Shown: piece after piece, positions 32,779 to 42,151 of the stretch | Position numbering within the stretch: the first letter of the stretch is position 1 | Layout: each line of letters begins with the position of its first letter | DNA from: Candidatus Eisenbergiella merdipullorum | GTDB taxonomy: Bacteria; Bacillota; Clostridia; Lachnospirales; Lachnospiraceae | Direction of reading: 5' to 3' | Length of the DNA stretch: 46,397 nt | NCBI GenBank assembly: GCA_019118445.1 | Contig: DWYY01000052.1 | Location: 1 to 46,397 of the forward strand | Notes under the pieces: model-generated | Databases searched by the model: none | Seen by the model: only the letters and a program-made list of their open reading frames with translations | What the model was told of the DNA's origin: nothing | Translations under genes and position numbers: made by a program

Positions 32779-34458
32779 ATGCAGCTTACAGGAGCTGAGA
32801 TCATTGTGGAATGTCTGAAGGAGCAGGGCGTGGATACCGTTTTCGGCTATCCCGGCGGCACGATCCTCAACGTGTATGACGCTCTCTATCAGCATCGGAA
32901 TGAAATTTTTCATGTGCTGACCTCACATGAACAGGGGGCGGCGCATGCGGCGGATGGTTATGCAAGGGCAACGGGAAAGGTCGGGGTCTGTATGGCCACC
33001 AGCGGCCCCGGTGCGACTAACCTGGTCACCGGCATTGCCACCGCATATATGGATTCCGTCCCGATCGTGGCGATCACGGCCAACGTGAACCTGCCGTCCC
33101 TGGGAAAGGATTCCTTTCAGGAAGTGGATATCGCGGGCGTGACCATGCCCATTACCAAGCACGGTTATATCGTAAAGGATATCAGGATCCTTGCGGATAC
33201 CATCCGCAAGGCATTCCTGATCGCTTCCTCCGGCCGTCCCGGCCCAGTTCTCGTAGACGTGACCAAGGATGTAACGGCAGATGTGTGGGAGTATACGCCT
33301 GCCATGCCGGAACAGCCGAAACGGCCTGACAGGTTCACTCCGGAAGAGGTTGAGGAAGCGCTGAAGCTTCTTTCAGAGGCGAAGAAGCCTTATCTGTTCG
33401 TGGGGGGCGGGGCCGTGCTTTCAGGCGCTTCCGAACAGGTCCGCGCCTTTGCAGAGATCCTGGATGCTCCGGTCTGTGATTCCCTGATGGGAAAGGGAGC
33501 CTTTGACGGCACCGATCCGCGCTATACCGGCATGATCGGCATGCACGGCACCAAGGTGTCCAATTTCGGCGTGAGCGACTGTGACCTTCTGGTGGCTCTC
33601 GGCGCGCGCTTTTCCGACAGGGTGGTTGGAAATGTTAAGAGCTTTGCCTCCAAGGCGAAGATCCTGCACATCGATATCGATGCGGCGGAGATCAATAAAA
33701 ACGTCCGCGCGGATGCTTCCCTGGTGGGGGACCTGAAGGATGTGCTGGAGATCCTGAACGAAAGGCTTCCCCAGCAGTCACACAAAGAGTGGATGGAGCA
33801 TATCATGGAGCTGAAGGACAGATATCCTCTGACCTATGATACGAGCGTCCTGAGCTGCCCTTACGTGATACAGGAGTTGGAGCGGCAGACGCAGGGAAAG
33901 GCCATCATCACCACGGATGTGGGGCAGCATCAGATGTGGACGGCCCAGTATTACCACTTTACGGAGCCCAGGACCTTCCTCACTTCAGGCGGCCTGGGGA
34001 CCATGGGCTATGGCCTGGGCGCTTGCATCGGGGCAAAGCTGGGGCGGCCGGATAAGATATGCGTGAACATCGGCGGGGACGGCTGCTTCCGCATGAACAT
34101 GAACGAGCTGGCTACGGCGAGCCGGTATCAGATCCCGATCATTCAGATCGTGATCAACAATCATGTGCTGGGTATGGTGCGTCAGTGGCAGACTCTGTTT
34201 TATGGTCACAGATATTCCCAGACCGTTCTGGAGGACAGGGTAGACTTCTGCAAGGTCGCAGAGGGACTAGGCTGTAAGGCGGTCCGCGTGACGAAAAAAG
34301 AAGAGGTCGCCCCTGCGCTCGAGTGGGCTGTTGCGGAGGGCGGCCCCGTGCTGATCGAATGCGTGATCCCGGAGGATGACAAGGTATTTCCCATGGTTTC
34401 CCCTGGCAGCTCTATCAGCGAGGCGTTTGATGCGTCCGATCTGGCAAAAGAAGGCTGA
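32779..34458 (+). CDS. ilvB: Acetolactate synthase large subunit
   Basis: This 559-aa thiamine-diphosphate enzyme makes 2-acetolactate or 2-aceto-2-hydroxybutyrate. The N-terminal domain has the catalytic Glu in THE-type context (TSHEQGAAHAADGYARATG), the middle FAD-binding domain includes VLSGASEQVRAFAEILDAPV, and the C-terminal domain has the GDG...NN cofactor motif (GGDGCFRMNMNELATASRYQ...NN). AAAGG lies nine bases before the ATG at 32779. Earlier TTG/ATG codons at 32770-32773 are too close to it. No regulatory subunit gene (ilvN/ilvH) follows; the next gene is serC with its own promoter. Confidence 0.95.
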   Translation: MQLTGAEIIVECLKEQGVDTVFGYPGGTILNVYDALYQHRNEIFHVLTSHEQGAAHAADGYARATGKVGVCMATSGPGATNLVTGIATAYMDSVPIVAITANVNLPSLGKDSFQEVDIAGVTMPITKHGYIVKDIRILADTIRKAFLIASSGRPGPVLVDVTKDVTADVWEYTPAMPEQPKRPDRFTPEEVEEALKLLSEAKKPYLFVGGGAVLSGASEQVRAFAEILDAPVCDSLMGKGAFDGTDPRYTGMIGMHGTKVSNFGVSDCDLLVALGARFSDRVVGNVKSFASKAKILHIDIDAAEINKNVRADASLVGDLKDVLEILNERLPQQSHKEWMEHIMELKDRYPLTYDTSVLSCPYVIQELERQTQGKAIITTDVGQHQMWTAQYYHFTEPRTFLTSGGLGTMGYGLGACIGAKLGRPDKICVNIGGDGCFRMNMNELATASRYQIPIIQIVINNHVLGMVRQWQTLFYGHRYSQTVLEDRVDFCKVAEGLGCKAVRVTKKEEVAPALEWAVAEGGPVLIECVIPEDDKVFPMVSPGSSISEAFDASDLAKEG

Positions 34459-34490
34459 TGCCCGGATACTTTTCCTGTTTAATGAAGCAG

Positions 34491-34519
34491 TTGACTAAAG
34501 CGGCAAAAGTATGTAAAAT
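34491..34519 (+). promoter_or_regulatory. Promoter of serC-serA
   Basis: TTGACT (34491-34496) and TAAAAT (34514-34519) are 17 bases apart. The leader of about 100 bases ends in GGAGGAGG before a GTG start. Confidence 0.8.
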
Positions 34520-34626
34520 AGGCTTCATAATTTTAAATTCACAGTTTTGCGGCTAAAAACGCGGAGGGGATCGGAGCAAGGGGTTTTTGGCGTTTCCTGA
34601 TGCACAGCCGCAGGAGGAGGTCGAAA

Positions 34627-35718
34627 GTGGCGAGAGTATATAATTTTTCCGCAGGACCGGCAGTTCTGCCAGTGGAGGTTTTGGAGGAAGCAGCGGCTGA
34701 GATGCTGGACTACCGGGGCTGCGGCATGTCAGTGATGGAAATGAGCCATCGCTCCAAAACCTTTCAGACGATACTGGATGAGGCGGAAGCGGATATCCGG
34801 GACCTGATCGGGATCCCGGACAATTACAAAGTCCTGTTCCTGCAGGGAGGCGCGAGCCAGCAGTTCGCGATGATCCCCATGAACCTGATGAAGAACCATG
34901 TCGCGGATTACATCGTGACCGGGCAGTGGGCAAAGAAGGCGTGGCAGGAAGCTTCCAAATACGGAACGGCCAATAAGATCGCATCTTCTGAGGATCAGAC
35001 CTTTTCCTACATACCGGACTGCTCCGACCTTCCGATCTCGGAGAATGCGGATTATGTCTATATCTGTGAAAACAACACCATTTATGGGACAAAATTCAAG
35101 ACACTTCCAAACACAAAGGGAAAGCCGCTGGTTGCTGACGTGTCTTCCTGTTTTCTCTCGGAACCTGTGGACATCACCAAATATGCTCTGATGTACGGCG
35201 GCGTACAGAAGAATATCGGCCCGGCCGGCGTGGTGATCGTCATCATCAGGGAGGATCTCATCACGGATGATGTGTTCCCCGGCACGCCTACTATGCTGAA
35301 GTATAAGACCCATGCGGATGCAGGCTCCCTCTATAATACACCGCCTGCCTACGGCATCTATATCTGCGGCAAGGTGTTCAAGTGGCTGAAGAGGCAAGGA
35401 GGCCTGGAAGCGATCCAGAAGATAAACCAGGAAAAGGCAGCGATCTTGTATGATTTCCTGGATGAAAGCACCCTTTTCAAAGGCACCGTGCGCAGGCAGG
35501 ATCGTTCCCTGATGAACGTGCCGTTTGTTACGGGAAGCGATGAACTGGACGCGAAGTTCGTAAAAGAGGCGAAGGAGCATGGTCTGGAAAACCTGAAGGG
35601 CCATAGGAGCGTGGGAGGAATGCGCGCGAGCATTTATAATGCCATGCCCATAGAAGGCGTGCGCTGCCTGGTGGAATTTATGAAAAAATTTGAAATGGAG
35701 AACGGAAGCCATGTTTAA
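34627..35718 (+). CDS. serC: Phosphoserine aminotransferase
   Basis: This 363-aa PLP-dependent enzyme converts 3-phosphohydroxypyruvate to phosphoserine. Signatures are VYNFSAGPAVLPVEVLEEAAAEML at the start, FLQGGASQQFAMIPMNL, and the PLP-lysine region YGGVQKNIGPAGVVIVI, with GHRSVGGMRASIYNAMP near the end. The start is a GTG at 34627 with GGAGG six bases upstream; an ATG nine codons earlier lies before that site. It overlaps serA by eight bases, so the two serine enzymes are translationally coupled. Confidence 0.96.
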   Translation: MARVYNFSAGPAVLPVEVLEEAAAEMLDYRGCGMSVMEMSHRSKTFQTILDEAEADIRDLIGIPDNYKVLFLQGGASQQFAMIPMNLMKNHVADYIVTGQWAKKAWQEASKYGTANKIASSEDQTFSYIPDCSDLPISENADYVYICENNTIYGTKFKTLPNTKGKPLVADVSSCFLSEPVDITKYALMYGGVQKNIGPAGVVIVIIREDLITDDVFPGTPTMLKYKTHADAGSLYNTPPAYGIYICGKVFKWLKRQGGLEAIQKINQEKAAILYDFLDESTLFKGTVRRQDRSLMNVPFVTGSDELDAKFVKEAKEHGLENLKGHRSVGGMRASIYNAMPIEGVRCLVEFMKKFEMENGSHV

Positions 35719-36874
35719 TTATTACTGCCTCAACCCCATCTCCAAAGTGGGGCTGGAGGGTTTTACGGAAGATTATAAATGCACGGACCAGATCGGCGAG
35801 GCGGACGGGATCCTCGTCCGCAGCGCCTCAATGCATGAAATGGAGCTGCCGGAAAATCTGCTGGCGGTAGCCAGAGCTGGCGCAGGTGTGAACAATATCC
35901 CGCTGGAAAAATGTGCCGAGAAGGGGATCGTTGTGTTCAATACGCCCGGCGCAAATGCCAACGGCGTGAAGGAGATCGTGATCGCAGGAATGCTGCTCGC
36001 TTCCCGCGACATCGTGGACGGCATCAACTGGGTGCGGGAAAACAGCGCGGATCCCAACGTGGGCAAGGCGGCGGAGAAAATAAAAAAGAACTTCGCGGGA
36101 ACCGAGATAGCGGGAAAGAAGTTGGGCATCATCGGCCTTGGAGCCATCGGCGTGAAGGTGGCGAATACGGCGAAGCACCTCGGGATGGAGGTCTACGGGT
36201 ACGATCCTTATGTTTCCGTGGATGCGGCATGGAACCTGAGCCGGGACGTGAAGCATGTGATCGATGTGAATGATATTTATGAAAACTGTGATATCATCAC
36301 GATCCATGTGCCGCTTCTGGACAGCACGAAGGGAATGGTGGACGAGGCCGCCATTGCAAAGATGAAGCAGGGAGTGATCCTGCTGAACTTTGCCCGTGAC
36401 CTTCTCGTGGACGAGGAAGCGGTCCTGCGCGCCATTGAAAGCGGAAAGGTGCGCAGATATGTATCTGATTTCCCCAATCCCGTGACCGCTGGAAAGGCGG
36501 GCTGCATCGTGATCCCTCATCTGGGAGCTTCCACGGAGGAATCGGAAGACAACTGCGCGGCGATGGCTGTGAAGGAGCTGATGGATTATCTGGAAAACGG
36601 CAACATCAAAAACAGCGTCAACTATCCTGCCTGCGATATGGGCGTCTGCACGCAGGCCGGGCGCATCAGCATCTTCCATAAAAATGTGGCGAATATGATC
36701 ACCCGTTTCGCGGCGGTATTCGGCGAAAAGGGAATCAATATTTCCGATATGATCAATAAATCCAAGGGCGAGGTTGCTTATACCATGTTTGATGTGGAGG
36801 AAAAAGCGTCGGAGGAGATCATCAGCATGCTTCGCGCCATACCGGGCGTGTTCCGTGTGCGTGTCGTAAAGTAA
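35711..36874 (+). CDS. serA: D-3-phosphoglycerate dehydrogenase
   Basis: This 387-aa enzyme catalyses the first step of serine synthesis. The Rossmann motif is LGIIGLGAIGVKVANTA (about 140-155). The catalytic Arg/Glu/His triad region includes NFARDLLVDEEAV and VIPHLGASTEESEDN. A C-terminal ACT domain (about 310-387: RISIFHKNVANMITRFAAVFGEKGINISDM) suggests serine feedback. It is a short form, lacking the extra ASB domain. The ATG at 35711 lies within the serC end. Confidence 0.95.
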   Translation: MFNYYCLNPISKVGLEGFTEDYKCTDQIGEADGILVRSASMHEMELPENLLAVARAGAGVNNIPLEKCAEKGIVVFNTPGANANGVKEIVIAGMLLASRDIVDGINWVRENSADPNVGKAAEKIKKNFAGTEIAGKKLGIIGLGAIGVKVANTAKHLGMEVYGYDPYVSVDAAWNLSRDVKHVIDVNDIYENCDIITIHVPLLDSTKGMVDEAAIAKMKQGVILLNFARDLLVDEEAVLRAIESGKVRRYVSDFPNPVTAGKAGCIVIPHLGASTEESEDNCAAMAVKELMDYLENGNIKNSVNYPACDMGVCTQAGRISIFHKNVANMITRFAAVFGEKGINISDMINKSKGEVAYTMFDVEEKASEEIISMLRAIPGVFRVRVVK

Positions 36875-36935
36875 ATCAAGAAACGCAGGCGCCGTATCTG
36901 AGGGATTTTTCTCCCGAAAGGCGGCGCGCGGTCAG

Positions 36936-36983
36936 AAGCTCACCGCTCCGTCCGTTGAAAGGAAGACGGAGCGGTGAGCTTTT
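36936..36983 (+). terminator. Terminator after serA
   Basis: AAGCTCACCGCTCCGTC pairs perfectly with GACGGAGCGGTGAGCTT and is followed by TTT. The 17-bp stem has a 12-base loop. Confidence 0.85.
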
Positions 36984-37071
36984 GTCCTTGTAACCCGGGG
37001 CAGAATCGGGTATACTGTATGATAGAAATATGAAAAAAGATCATGCCGGATATCGGCAGAGTGGAGTGAAA

Positions 37072-38334
37072 ATGGCGGAAGTAAGACCTTTTCGGGCCTG
37101 GCGGCCCGCACAGGAACTCGCGGAAAGAATTGCCGCGCTCCCCTATGATGTGGTGAGCACAAAAGAGGCGAAAGAGGAGACAGCAAGGGAACCCTATTCC
37201 TTCCTTGCCGTGGACAGGCCGGAAACACAGTTTGAAGATGGAATGGATGCCACGCAGGACCGTGTATATGAACGGGCGGGGGATCTGTTGGGGCAAAGGA
37301 TGAAGGAGGGCAGCTTCCGGCAGGAAGAGAAGCCCTGTTATTATATTTACGAGCTGGAAAGGCTCGGACATGTCCAGACGGGGATCGCCGCCTGCGTCTC
37401 GGTGGATGATTACCTGAACGGCGTGATCCGCAGGCATGAAAATACGAGAAAGGAGAAGGAGGACGACAGGACGCGGCATGTGAAGGCGTGTGAAGCCCAG
37501 ACCGGCCCTGTTTTTCTCGCCTACCGCGCCACAGAGGAGATCGCGGCGGTCACAAAACGGTGCAGACAGGAACCCTGTCTGTATGATTTTTGTTCCCCGG
37601 ATGGGATCCGGCACAGGGTCTGGCGGATTGGCCGGCAGGATGAGATAGAAGCGCTCCACGAGGCTTTCGGCAGGGTGAAAAGACTGTACATAGCGGACGG
37701 CCATCACCGCTGCGCGTCCGCGGTCCGGGTGGCGCAGGAGTACAGAAAGGAGCATCCGGATCATACGGGAGAGGAACCGTATAATTACATCCTTTCCGTG
37801 CTGTTTCCGGATGACCAGCTCACGATCCTGGAATACAACCGGGTCATCCGTGACCTGAACGGCATGACGCCGCGGGAGTTTCTCCAAAAGATCGGGGAGA
37901 AATTTGAGATCACTCCCATGGAGGGAATGTACCGGCCGGAGCGGAAGGGACTGTTCGGCCTGTATCTGAAAAAGACCTGGTACCGGCTTACTCCCAAAGA
38001 GGGGGCGGAAAAAGGAAGAAATGCGGAAGAACAGGCAGACCCGGCAGAACAACTGGATGTGGCCGTCCTGCAGCGGCTGATCCTGGAGCCGGTCCTGGGG
38101 ATCACGGATCCGCGCACGGATGAGAGGATTGATTTTGTGGGAGGCGTGCGGGGGCTGAAAGAGCTGGAAAAACGGTGTGAGGAAGATTGCGCGGCAGCGT
38201 TTTCCCTGTACCCCACATCCATCGAGGAGCTGTTCGCCGTGGCGGACGCCGGGCTTTTGATGCCGCCTAAGTCCACCTGGTTTGAACCAAAGCTCAGAAG
38301 CGGGCTGTTCATCCACAGTCTGAAAGACCGATAG
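37072..38334 (+). CDS. DUF1015 family protein
   Basis: This 420-aa cytoplasmic protein has the DUF1015 (COG4198) signatures: RPFRAWRPAQELAERIAALPYDVVSTKEA, then NPYSFL-type EPYSFLAVDRPE, GVIRRHENTRKEKEDDR, and YIADGHHRCASAVRVAQEY. The ADGHHR motif resembles a ParB/Srx-like nucleotide site, and some relatives of this family are linked to serine kinase activity. A gene of this family commonly follows serC/serA in Clostridia, suggesting a role in serine metabolism. The ATG at 37072 has GGAG seven bases upstream; the ATG at 37030 has none. Confidence 0.88.
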   Translation: MAEVRPFRAWRPAQELAERIAALPYDVVSTKEAKEETAREPYSFLAVDRPETQFEDGMDATQDRVYERAGDLLGQRMKEGSFRQEEKPCYYIYELERLGHVQTGIAACVSVDDYLNGVIRRHENTRKEKEDDRTRHVKACEAQTGPVFLAYRATEEIAAVTKRCRQEPCLYDFCSPDGIRHRVWRIGRQDEIEALHEAFGRVKRLYIADGHHRCASAVRVAQEYRKEHPDHTGEEPYNYILSVLFPDDQLTILEYNRVIRDLNGMTPREFLQKIGEKFEITPMEGMYRPERKGLFGLYLKKTWYRLTPKEGAEKGRNAEEQADPAEQLDVAVLQRLILEPVLGITDPRTDERIDFVGGVRGLKELEKRCEEDCAAAFSLYPTSIEELFAVADAGLLMPPKSTWFEPKLRSGLFIHSLKDR

Positions 38335-38378
38335 AAATGCAAAGATAGGAAAAATGAGGGAAGGAAGAAGGAGCGGAT

Positions 38379-40832
38379 ATGAAGGACAAACTGTATAAGC
38401 TGATGAACTGGCCAGAAATCGAGGCGATCATCTATTCGGAGGAGGACAATCCCCACAGGCTTCTTGGTCCCCATGTGACGAGCGGTTCCATCGTGTTCCA
38501 GGCATTCCGTCCGGGAGCGCAGAAGATGGAGGTCGTGTTTCCCGATACGGGGAAAGAAGTGGAGATGGAGCGTGCAGACGAAGCGGGCTATTTCGCAGCC
38601 CTGGTTCCCGGAAAGGAGGTCCCTTCCTACCGGTACCGCATTACCTGGCCGGACGGCACGGTGAAGATGGAGGACGATCCGTATCGCTTTGGTCCTGTCA
38701 TCAGCAAAAAGGACACTGACCGCTTTGCGGCGGGGATCCATTATGAAGCTTACAATATCCTTGGGGCGCATGTGCGCACCATCGACGGGACCAGGGGCGT
38801 GCATTTTGCGGTGTGGGCTCCCAATGCGCTCCGAGTGAGCGTGGTGGGAGACTTTAACCAATGGGACGGACGGATCCACCAGATGAGGAGGCTGTGGGAT
38901 TCCGGCATTTTTGAACTGTTCATCCCGGGAGAGCTGGAAGGACAGAATTATAAATATGAATTGAAGACAAAGGGAAATCTGACCTATCTGAAGGCAGATC
39001 CGTATGCATTCAGCCAGCAGCTCAGGCCGGACACGGCTTCCGTGATCCGGGATATTTCCGGCTTTGCCTGGGAGGATGAGGAGTGGCTGAAAAAGAGGGA
39101 AAAGACGGATTACAGCACTTCCCCTGTGAGTATATATGAGCTTTATCTCGGTTCCTTCAAAAAACCGGAGGATGGGAGCCCCTACTGCAATTACCGGGAG
39201 CTTGCGCCTGCCATCATCTCCTATGTAAAGGAAATGGGATATACCCATATTGAGCTGATGCCCGTGATGGAGCACCCCTTTGACGGCTCCTGGGGCTATC
39301 AGGTGATCGGCTATTATGCGCCCACTGCCCGATATGGCACGCCGGAGGATTTCATGTATTTCATGAATGAAATGCACAAGGCTGGCATCGGCGTGATCCT
39401 GGACTGGGTGCCAGCCCATTTTCCGAGGGATACCTACGGGCTTTCCGCCTTTGACGGGACCTGCCTGTATGAGCACCTTGATCCCAGAAAAGGGGTGCAT
39501 CCCCACTGGGGGACCCTGATCTATAACTACGGCAGGCCGCAGGTATCCAATTATCTGCTCGCCAACGCCCTGTTCTGGATCGAACAGTATCATGCCGACG
39601 GCATCCGTATGGACGCCGTGGCCTCCATGCTGTATCTGGATTATGGGAGAAAGGACGGCGAATGGGTGCCCAACATCTACGGCGGGAATGAGAATCTGGA
39701 GGCAGTGGAGTTTTTAAAGCATGTCAACAGCATGATCCACAAAAGAGGGCGCGGCGCGCTTTCCATCGCGGAGGAATCCACCGCCTGGCCGCTGGTGACG
39801 GGCAGCCTTGAAGAGGGCGGTCTCGGCTTTGACATGAAGTGGAACATGGGGTGGATGAACGATTTCCTGAACTACATCCGGCAGGATCCCTACTTCCGTT
39901 CCGGCTGCCATAACATGCTCACCTTCAGCATGGTCTATGCTTACAGCGAGCGGTTCATCCTGGTACTTTCCCACGATGAAGTGGTGCATGGAAAAGCCTC
40001 CATGCTGGGGAAAATGCCCGGGACAAGACCTGACCAGTTCGCCAACCTGAAGACAAGCTACGGGTATATGATGTGCCATCCCGGCAAAAAGCTTCTGTTC
40101 ATGGGACAGGACATCGGAGAGTACGATGAATGGAATGAAAACCGGGAGGTGGAATGGTACCTCACAAAAGAAGCGGACCACAAGGGGCTCCAGGATTTTG
40201 TCAAGGCGTTAAATCATCTCTATACCAGTCATCCAGCGCTGTCCGTGAAGGACACGAGCTGGGAGGGCTTTGAATGGATCAACTGCATCAGCGCAAACGA
40301 ATGTATGGTTTCTTTTGTGAGAAAAGGAGAAAAAGACGAGGACATGCTCCTGGTGGTGGTGAATTTTGCCAACGTGGAAAGAAAGGGATTCCAGGTGGGC
40401 GTGCCGTTAGACGGGAAGTACAAGGAAATCCTGAATTCCGACGCAAAGGAGTTTGGGGGTGAGGGAAGGACGAATCCCAGGGTGAAAACGGCCCTGGAGG
40501 AAGAATGGGACGGAAGGGAATATTCCATCAAAATGACGCAGGCGCCGTTGAGCATCAGCATTTTCTCCTATCAGCCCTATACAAAGGAAGAACGCAGGGA
40601 GATCGCCCGTAAAAAGGCGGAAAAGGCGCGCCGGGAAAGGGAAGCGGCGAGAAAAAAGAAGGATGCAAAAAAGGCTGCGTCCGCGAAAGGTGCAAAAACC
40701 CTGAAAGAGGAACTGGCGGAGAAGGTATTCGCCGCTGATGCGGAAATCTCCGAAAAGGGAGAGGTGGAAAAACCGGTCAGAGTGGTGAAGCCCCGGAAAC
40801 AGACGATTGAAAAAGAGGAAGGAACAGAATAA
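38379..40832 (+). CDS. glgB: 1,4-alpha-glucan branching enzyme with a basic C-terminal tail
   Basis: This 817-aa GH13 branching enzyme forms alpha-1,6 branches in glycogen. The two N-terminal beta domains (about 1-250) include NPHRLLGPH and HFAVWAPNALRVSVVGDFNQWDG. The barrel has DWVPAHFP, DGIRMDAVAS (nucleophile Asp412), AEEST (acid Glu465) and LSHDEVVHGK (Asp533), so it is intact. The last about 80 residues (740-817) are an added Lys/Ala/Glu-rich helical tail, absent from typical GlgB. The ATG follows AAGGAGCGGAT. The stop is directly followed by the mscS start. Confidence 0.95.
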   Translation: MKDKLYKLMNWPEIEAIIYSEEDNPHRLLGPHVTSGSIVFQAFRPGAQKMEVVFPDTGKEVEMERADEAGYFAALVPGKEVPSYRYRITWPDGTVKMEDDPYRFGPVISKKDTDRFAAGIHYEAYNILGAHVRTIDGTRGVHFAVWAPNALRVSVVGDFNQWDGRIHQMRRLWDSGIFELFIPGELEGQNYKYELKTKGNLTYLKADPYAFSQQLRPDTASVIRDISGFAWEDEEWLKKREKTDYSTSPVSIYELYLGSFKKPEDGSPYCNYRELAPAIISYVKEMGYTHIELMPVMEHPFDGSWGYQVIGYYAPTARYGTPEDFMYFMNEMHKAGIGVILDWVPAHFPRDTYGLSAFDGTCLYEHLDPRKGVHPHWGTLIYNYGRPQVSNYLLANALFWIEQYHADGIRMDAVASMLYLDYGRKDGEWVPNIYGGNENLEAVEFLKHVNSMIHKRGRGALSIAEESTAWPLVTGSLEEGGLGFDMKWNMGWMNDFLNYIRQDPYFRSGCHNMLTFSMVYAYSERFILVLSHDEVVHGKASMLGKMPGTRPDQFANLKTSYGYMMCHPGKKLLFMGQDIGEYDEWNENREVEWYLTKEADHKGLQDFVKALNHLYTSHPALSVKDTSWEGFEWINCISANECMVSFVRKGEKDEDMLLVVVNFANVERKGFQVGVPLDGKYKEILNSDAKEFGGEGRTNPRVKTALEEEWDGREYSIKMTQAPLSISIFSYQPYTKEERREIARKKAEKARREREAARKKKDAKKAASAKGAKTLKEELAEKVFAADAEISEKGEVEKPVRVVKPRKQTIEKEEGTE

Positions 40833-41747
40833 ATGGGAGTGAATGCGATAACGGCATCCGTTCTTTCAAAAGTATACCCCGGAAGCTTACTCACGCTCCT
40901 GACGGCGGAAACAGATGAGATATCGGAAGAAATGGCGATCGGGAAGCAGCTTCTCCAGGCTGCTCCGCAGTCTCTGCTGGACTTTATCGTGCGGGTGGTA
41001 TTCTGCATTGTCGCCTTCCTGATCGGCTCCCGGATCATAAGCCTGCTCCGGAAGCTGATCCGAAAAGCGCTTGCGCGCACGGGAGCTGAAGGAGCGGGCG
41101 GAAAATTCATCGATTCCTGTGTCAAAGTGGTGATGTATGCCTTCCTTATTTTCCAGATTGCCCTGCATCTGGGCATCAATGCCGCAACGATCGCCACGAT
41201 ACTCGGCTCTGCCACGGTAACGGTCGGGCTTGCCTTCCAGGGAAGCCTGAAAAACTGCATCGGAGGGATCATGATCATGATCCTGCATCCCTTCCGGGTG
41301 GGAGACTATATCATAGAGACCGCCTATAACAGCGAAGGGACTGTATCGGAGATCACAGTTTTTTACACCAGGCTGGCGACCACGGACAACAAGACTATCC
41401 TCCTTCCGAATGGCCCGTTGGCTGACGCTGGGATCACCAACGTGACCCGGGCGGAAAACCGCAGGGAAGAACTGAAAGTCGGGATTTCCTATCAGGCGGA
41501 TATCCGGAAGGCAAAGCAGATCCTGGAGGAACTGCTCCTGAAAGAGGAGCGCATCCGTAAAGAACTGGATTACAGCATCAACGTGGACGAGCTGGGGGAC
41601 AATGCCGTGATCCTTGCCATGCGTTTCTGGACGAGGACTGAGGACTACTGGCCTGTCCGTTGGCAGATGCTGGAGGACATCAAATATGCCTTTGATGAAA
41701 ACGGGATCGGGATACCCTATCCGCAGATGGATGTGCACCTGGGATGA
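40833..41747 (+). CDS. Small-conductance mechanosensitive channel (MscS family)
   Basis: This 304-aa membrane protein has an N-terminal helix and three membrane segments (about 50-72, 90-112, 118-140). The pore helix region is ATILGSATVTVGLAFQGSLKNCIGGIMIMILHPFRVGDYI, and a C-terminal MscS beta and alpha/beta domain follows. It opens under membrane tension to release osmolytes. Its ATG follows the glgB TAA with no gap, with the ribosome binding site (GAGGAAGGAA) inside glgB, so the genes are co-transcribed. Confidence 0.93.
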   Translation: MGVNAITASVLSKVYPGSLLTLLTAETDEISEEMAIGKQLLQAAPQSLLDFIVRVVFCIVAFLIGSRIISLLRKLIRKALARTGAEGAGGKFIDSCVKVVMYAFLIFQIALHLGINAATIATILGSATVTVGLAFQGSLKNCIGGIMIMILHPFRVGDYIIETAYNSEGTVSEITVFYTRLATTDNKTILLPNGPLADAGITNVTRAENRREELKVGISYQADIRKAKQILEELLLKEERIRKELDYSINVDELGDNAVILAMRFWTRTEDYWPVRWQMLEDIKYAFDENGIGIPYPQMDVHLG

Positions 41748-41829
41748 AATCTGGCAATACGGCACAGATGCCGGATCAAGCCTCCGTGGGGTTAAGAAAG
41801 GCCGCTGAGAAAAATCAACCAAAAAAACC

Positions 41830-41858
41830 TTGCCAAATGTATAAAGAAACGTTATAAT
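41830..41858 (+). promoter_or_regulatory. Promoter of the tRNA-Thr gene
   Basis: TTGCCA (41830-41835) and a perfect TATAAT (41853-41858) are 17 bases apart, 16 bases before the tRNA. Confidence 0.85.
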
Positions 41859-41874
41859 AATCTCTGTTGCAAAT

Positions 41875-41947
41875 GCTGGAATAGCGCAGTCGGTAGCGCA
41901 ACTGATTCGTAATCAGTAGGTCGAGGGTTCGAGTCCCTTTTCCAGCT
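41875..41947 (+). tRNA. tRNA-Thr (anticodon CGT)
   Basis: This is a complete cloverleaf of 73 bases without an encoded CCA. The acceptor stem is GCTGGAA/TTCCAGC, the D arm is GCGCAGTCGGTAGCGC, the anticodon stem ACTGA/TCAGT has the loop TTCGTAA, and the T arm is GAGGGTTCGAGTCCCTT. Anticodon CGT reads the threonine codon ACG. Confidence 0.95.
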
Positions 41948-41997
41948 TACATTCCGCAGAAGTGGAGAGTGCAGGAGAGACAGGACTTTTACAAAAG

Positions 41998-42048
41998 AAA
42001 CATTCCAAAAGCCATAAACATGTGTGCGGCCTTTGGAATGTTTTTTTG
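41998..42048 (+). terminator. Terminator after tRNA-Thr
   Basis: AAACATTCCAAAAGCC pairs with GGCCTTTGGAATGTTT (one or two mismatches) around a 14-base loop and is followed by a run of seven T. Confidence 0.85.
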
Positions 42049-42151
42049 TTGTAAGCCCTGTTTCCGGCTTGATACTTTTGCAGGATTGTATTCCAAAGAA
42101 AGCAACTGATTTTGGGAAAAGGGGCAGTGACTGCGGAAAGAGGCATAGATC

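Noticed and set aside
41875-41947. tRNA-Thr as a prophage attachment site
   Set aside because: The flanking genes are ordinary chromosome and there is no integrase or partial tRNA repeat nearby; the prophage end is in cotJC.
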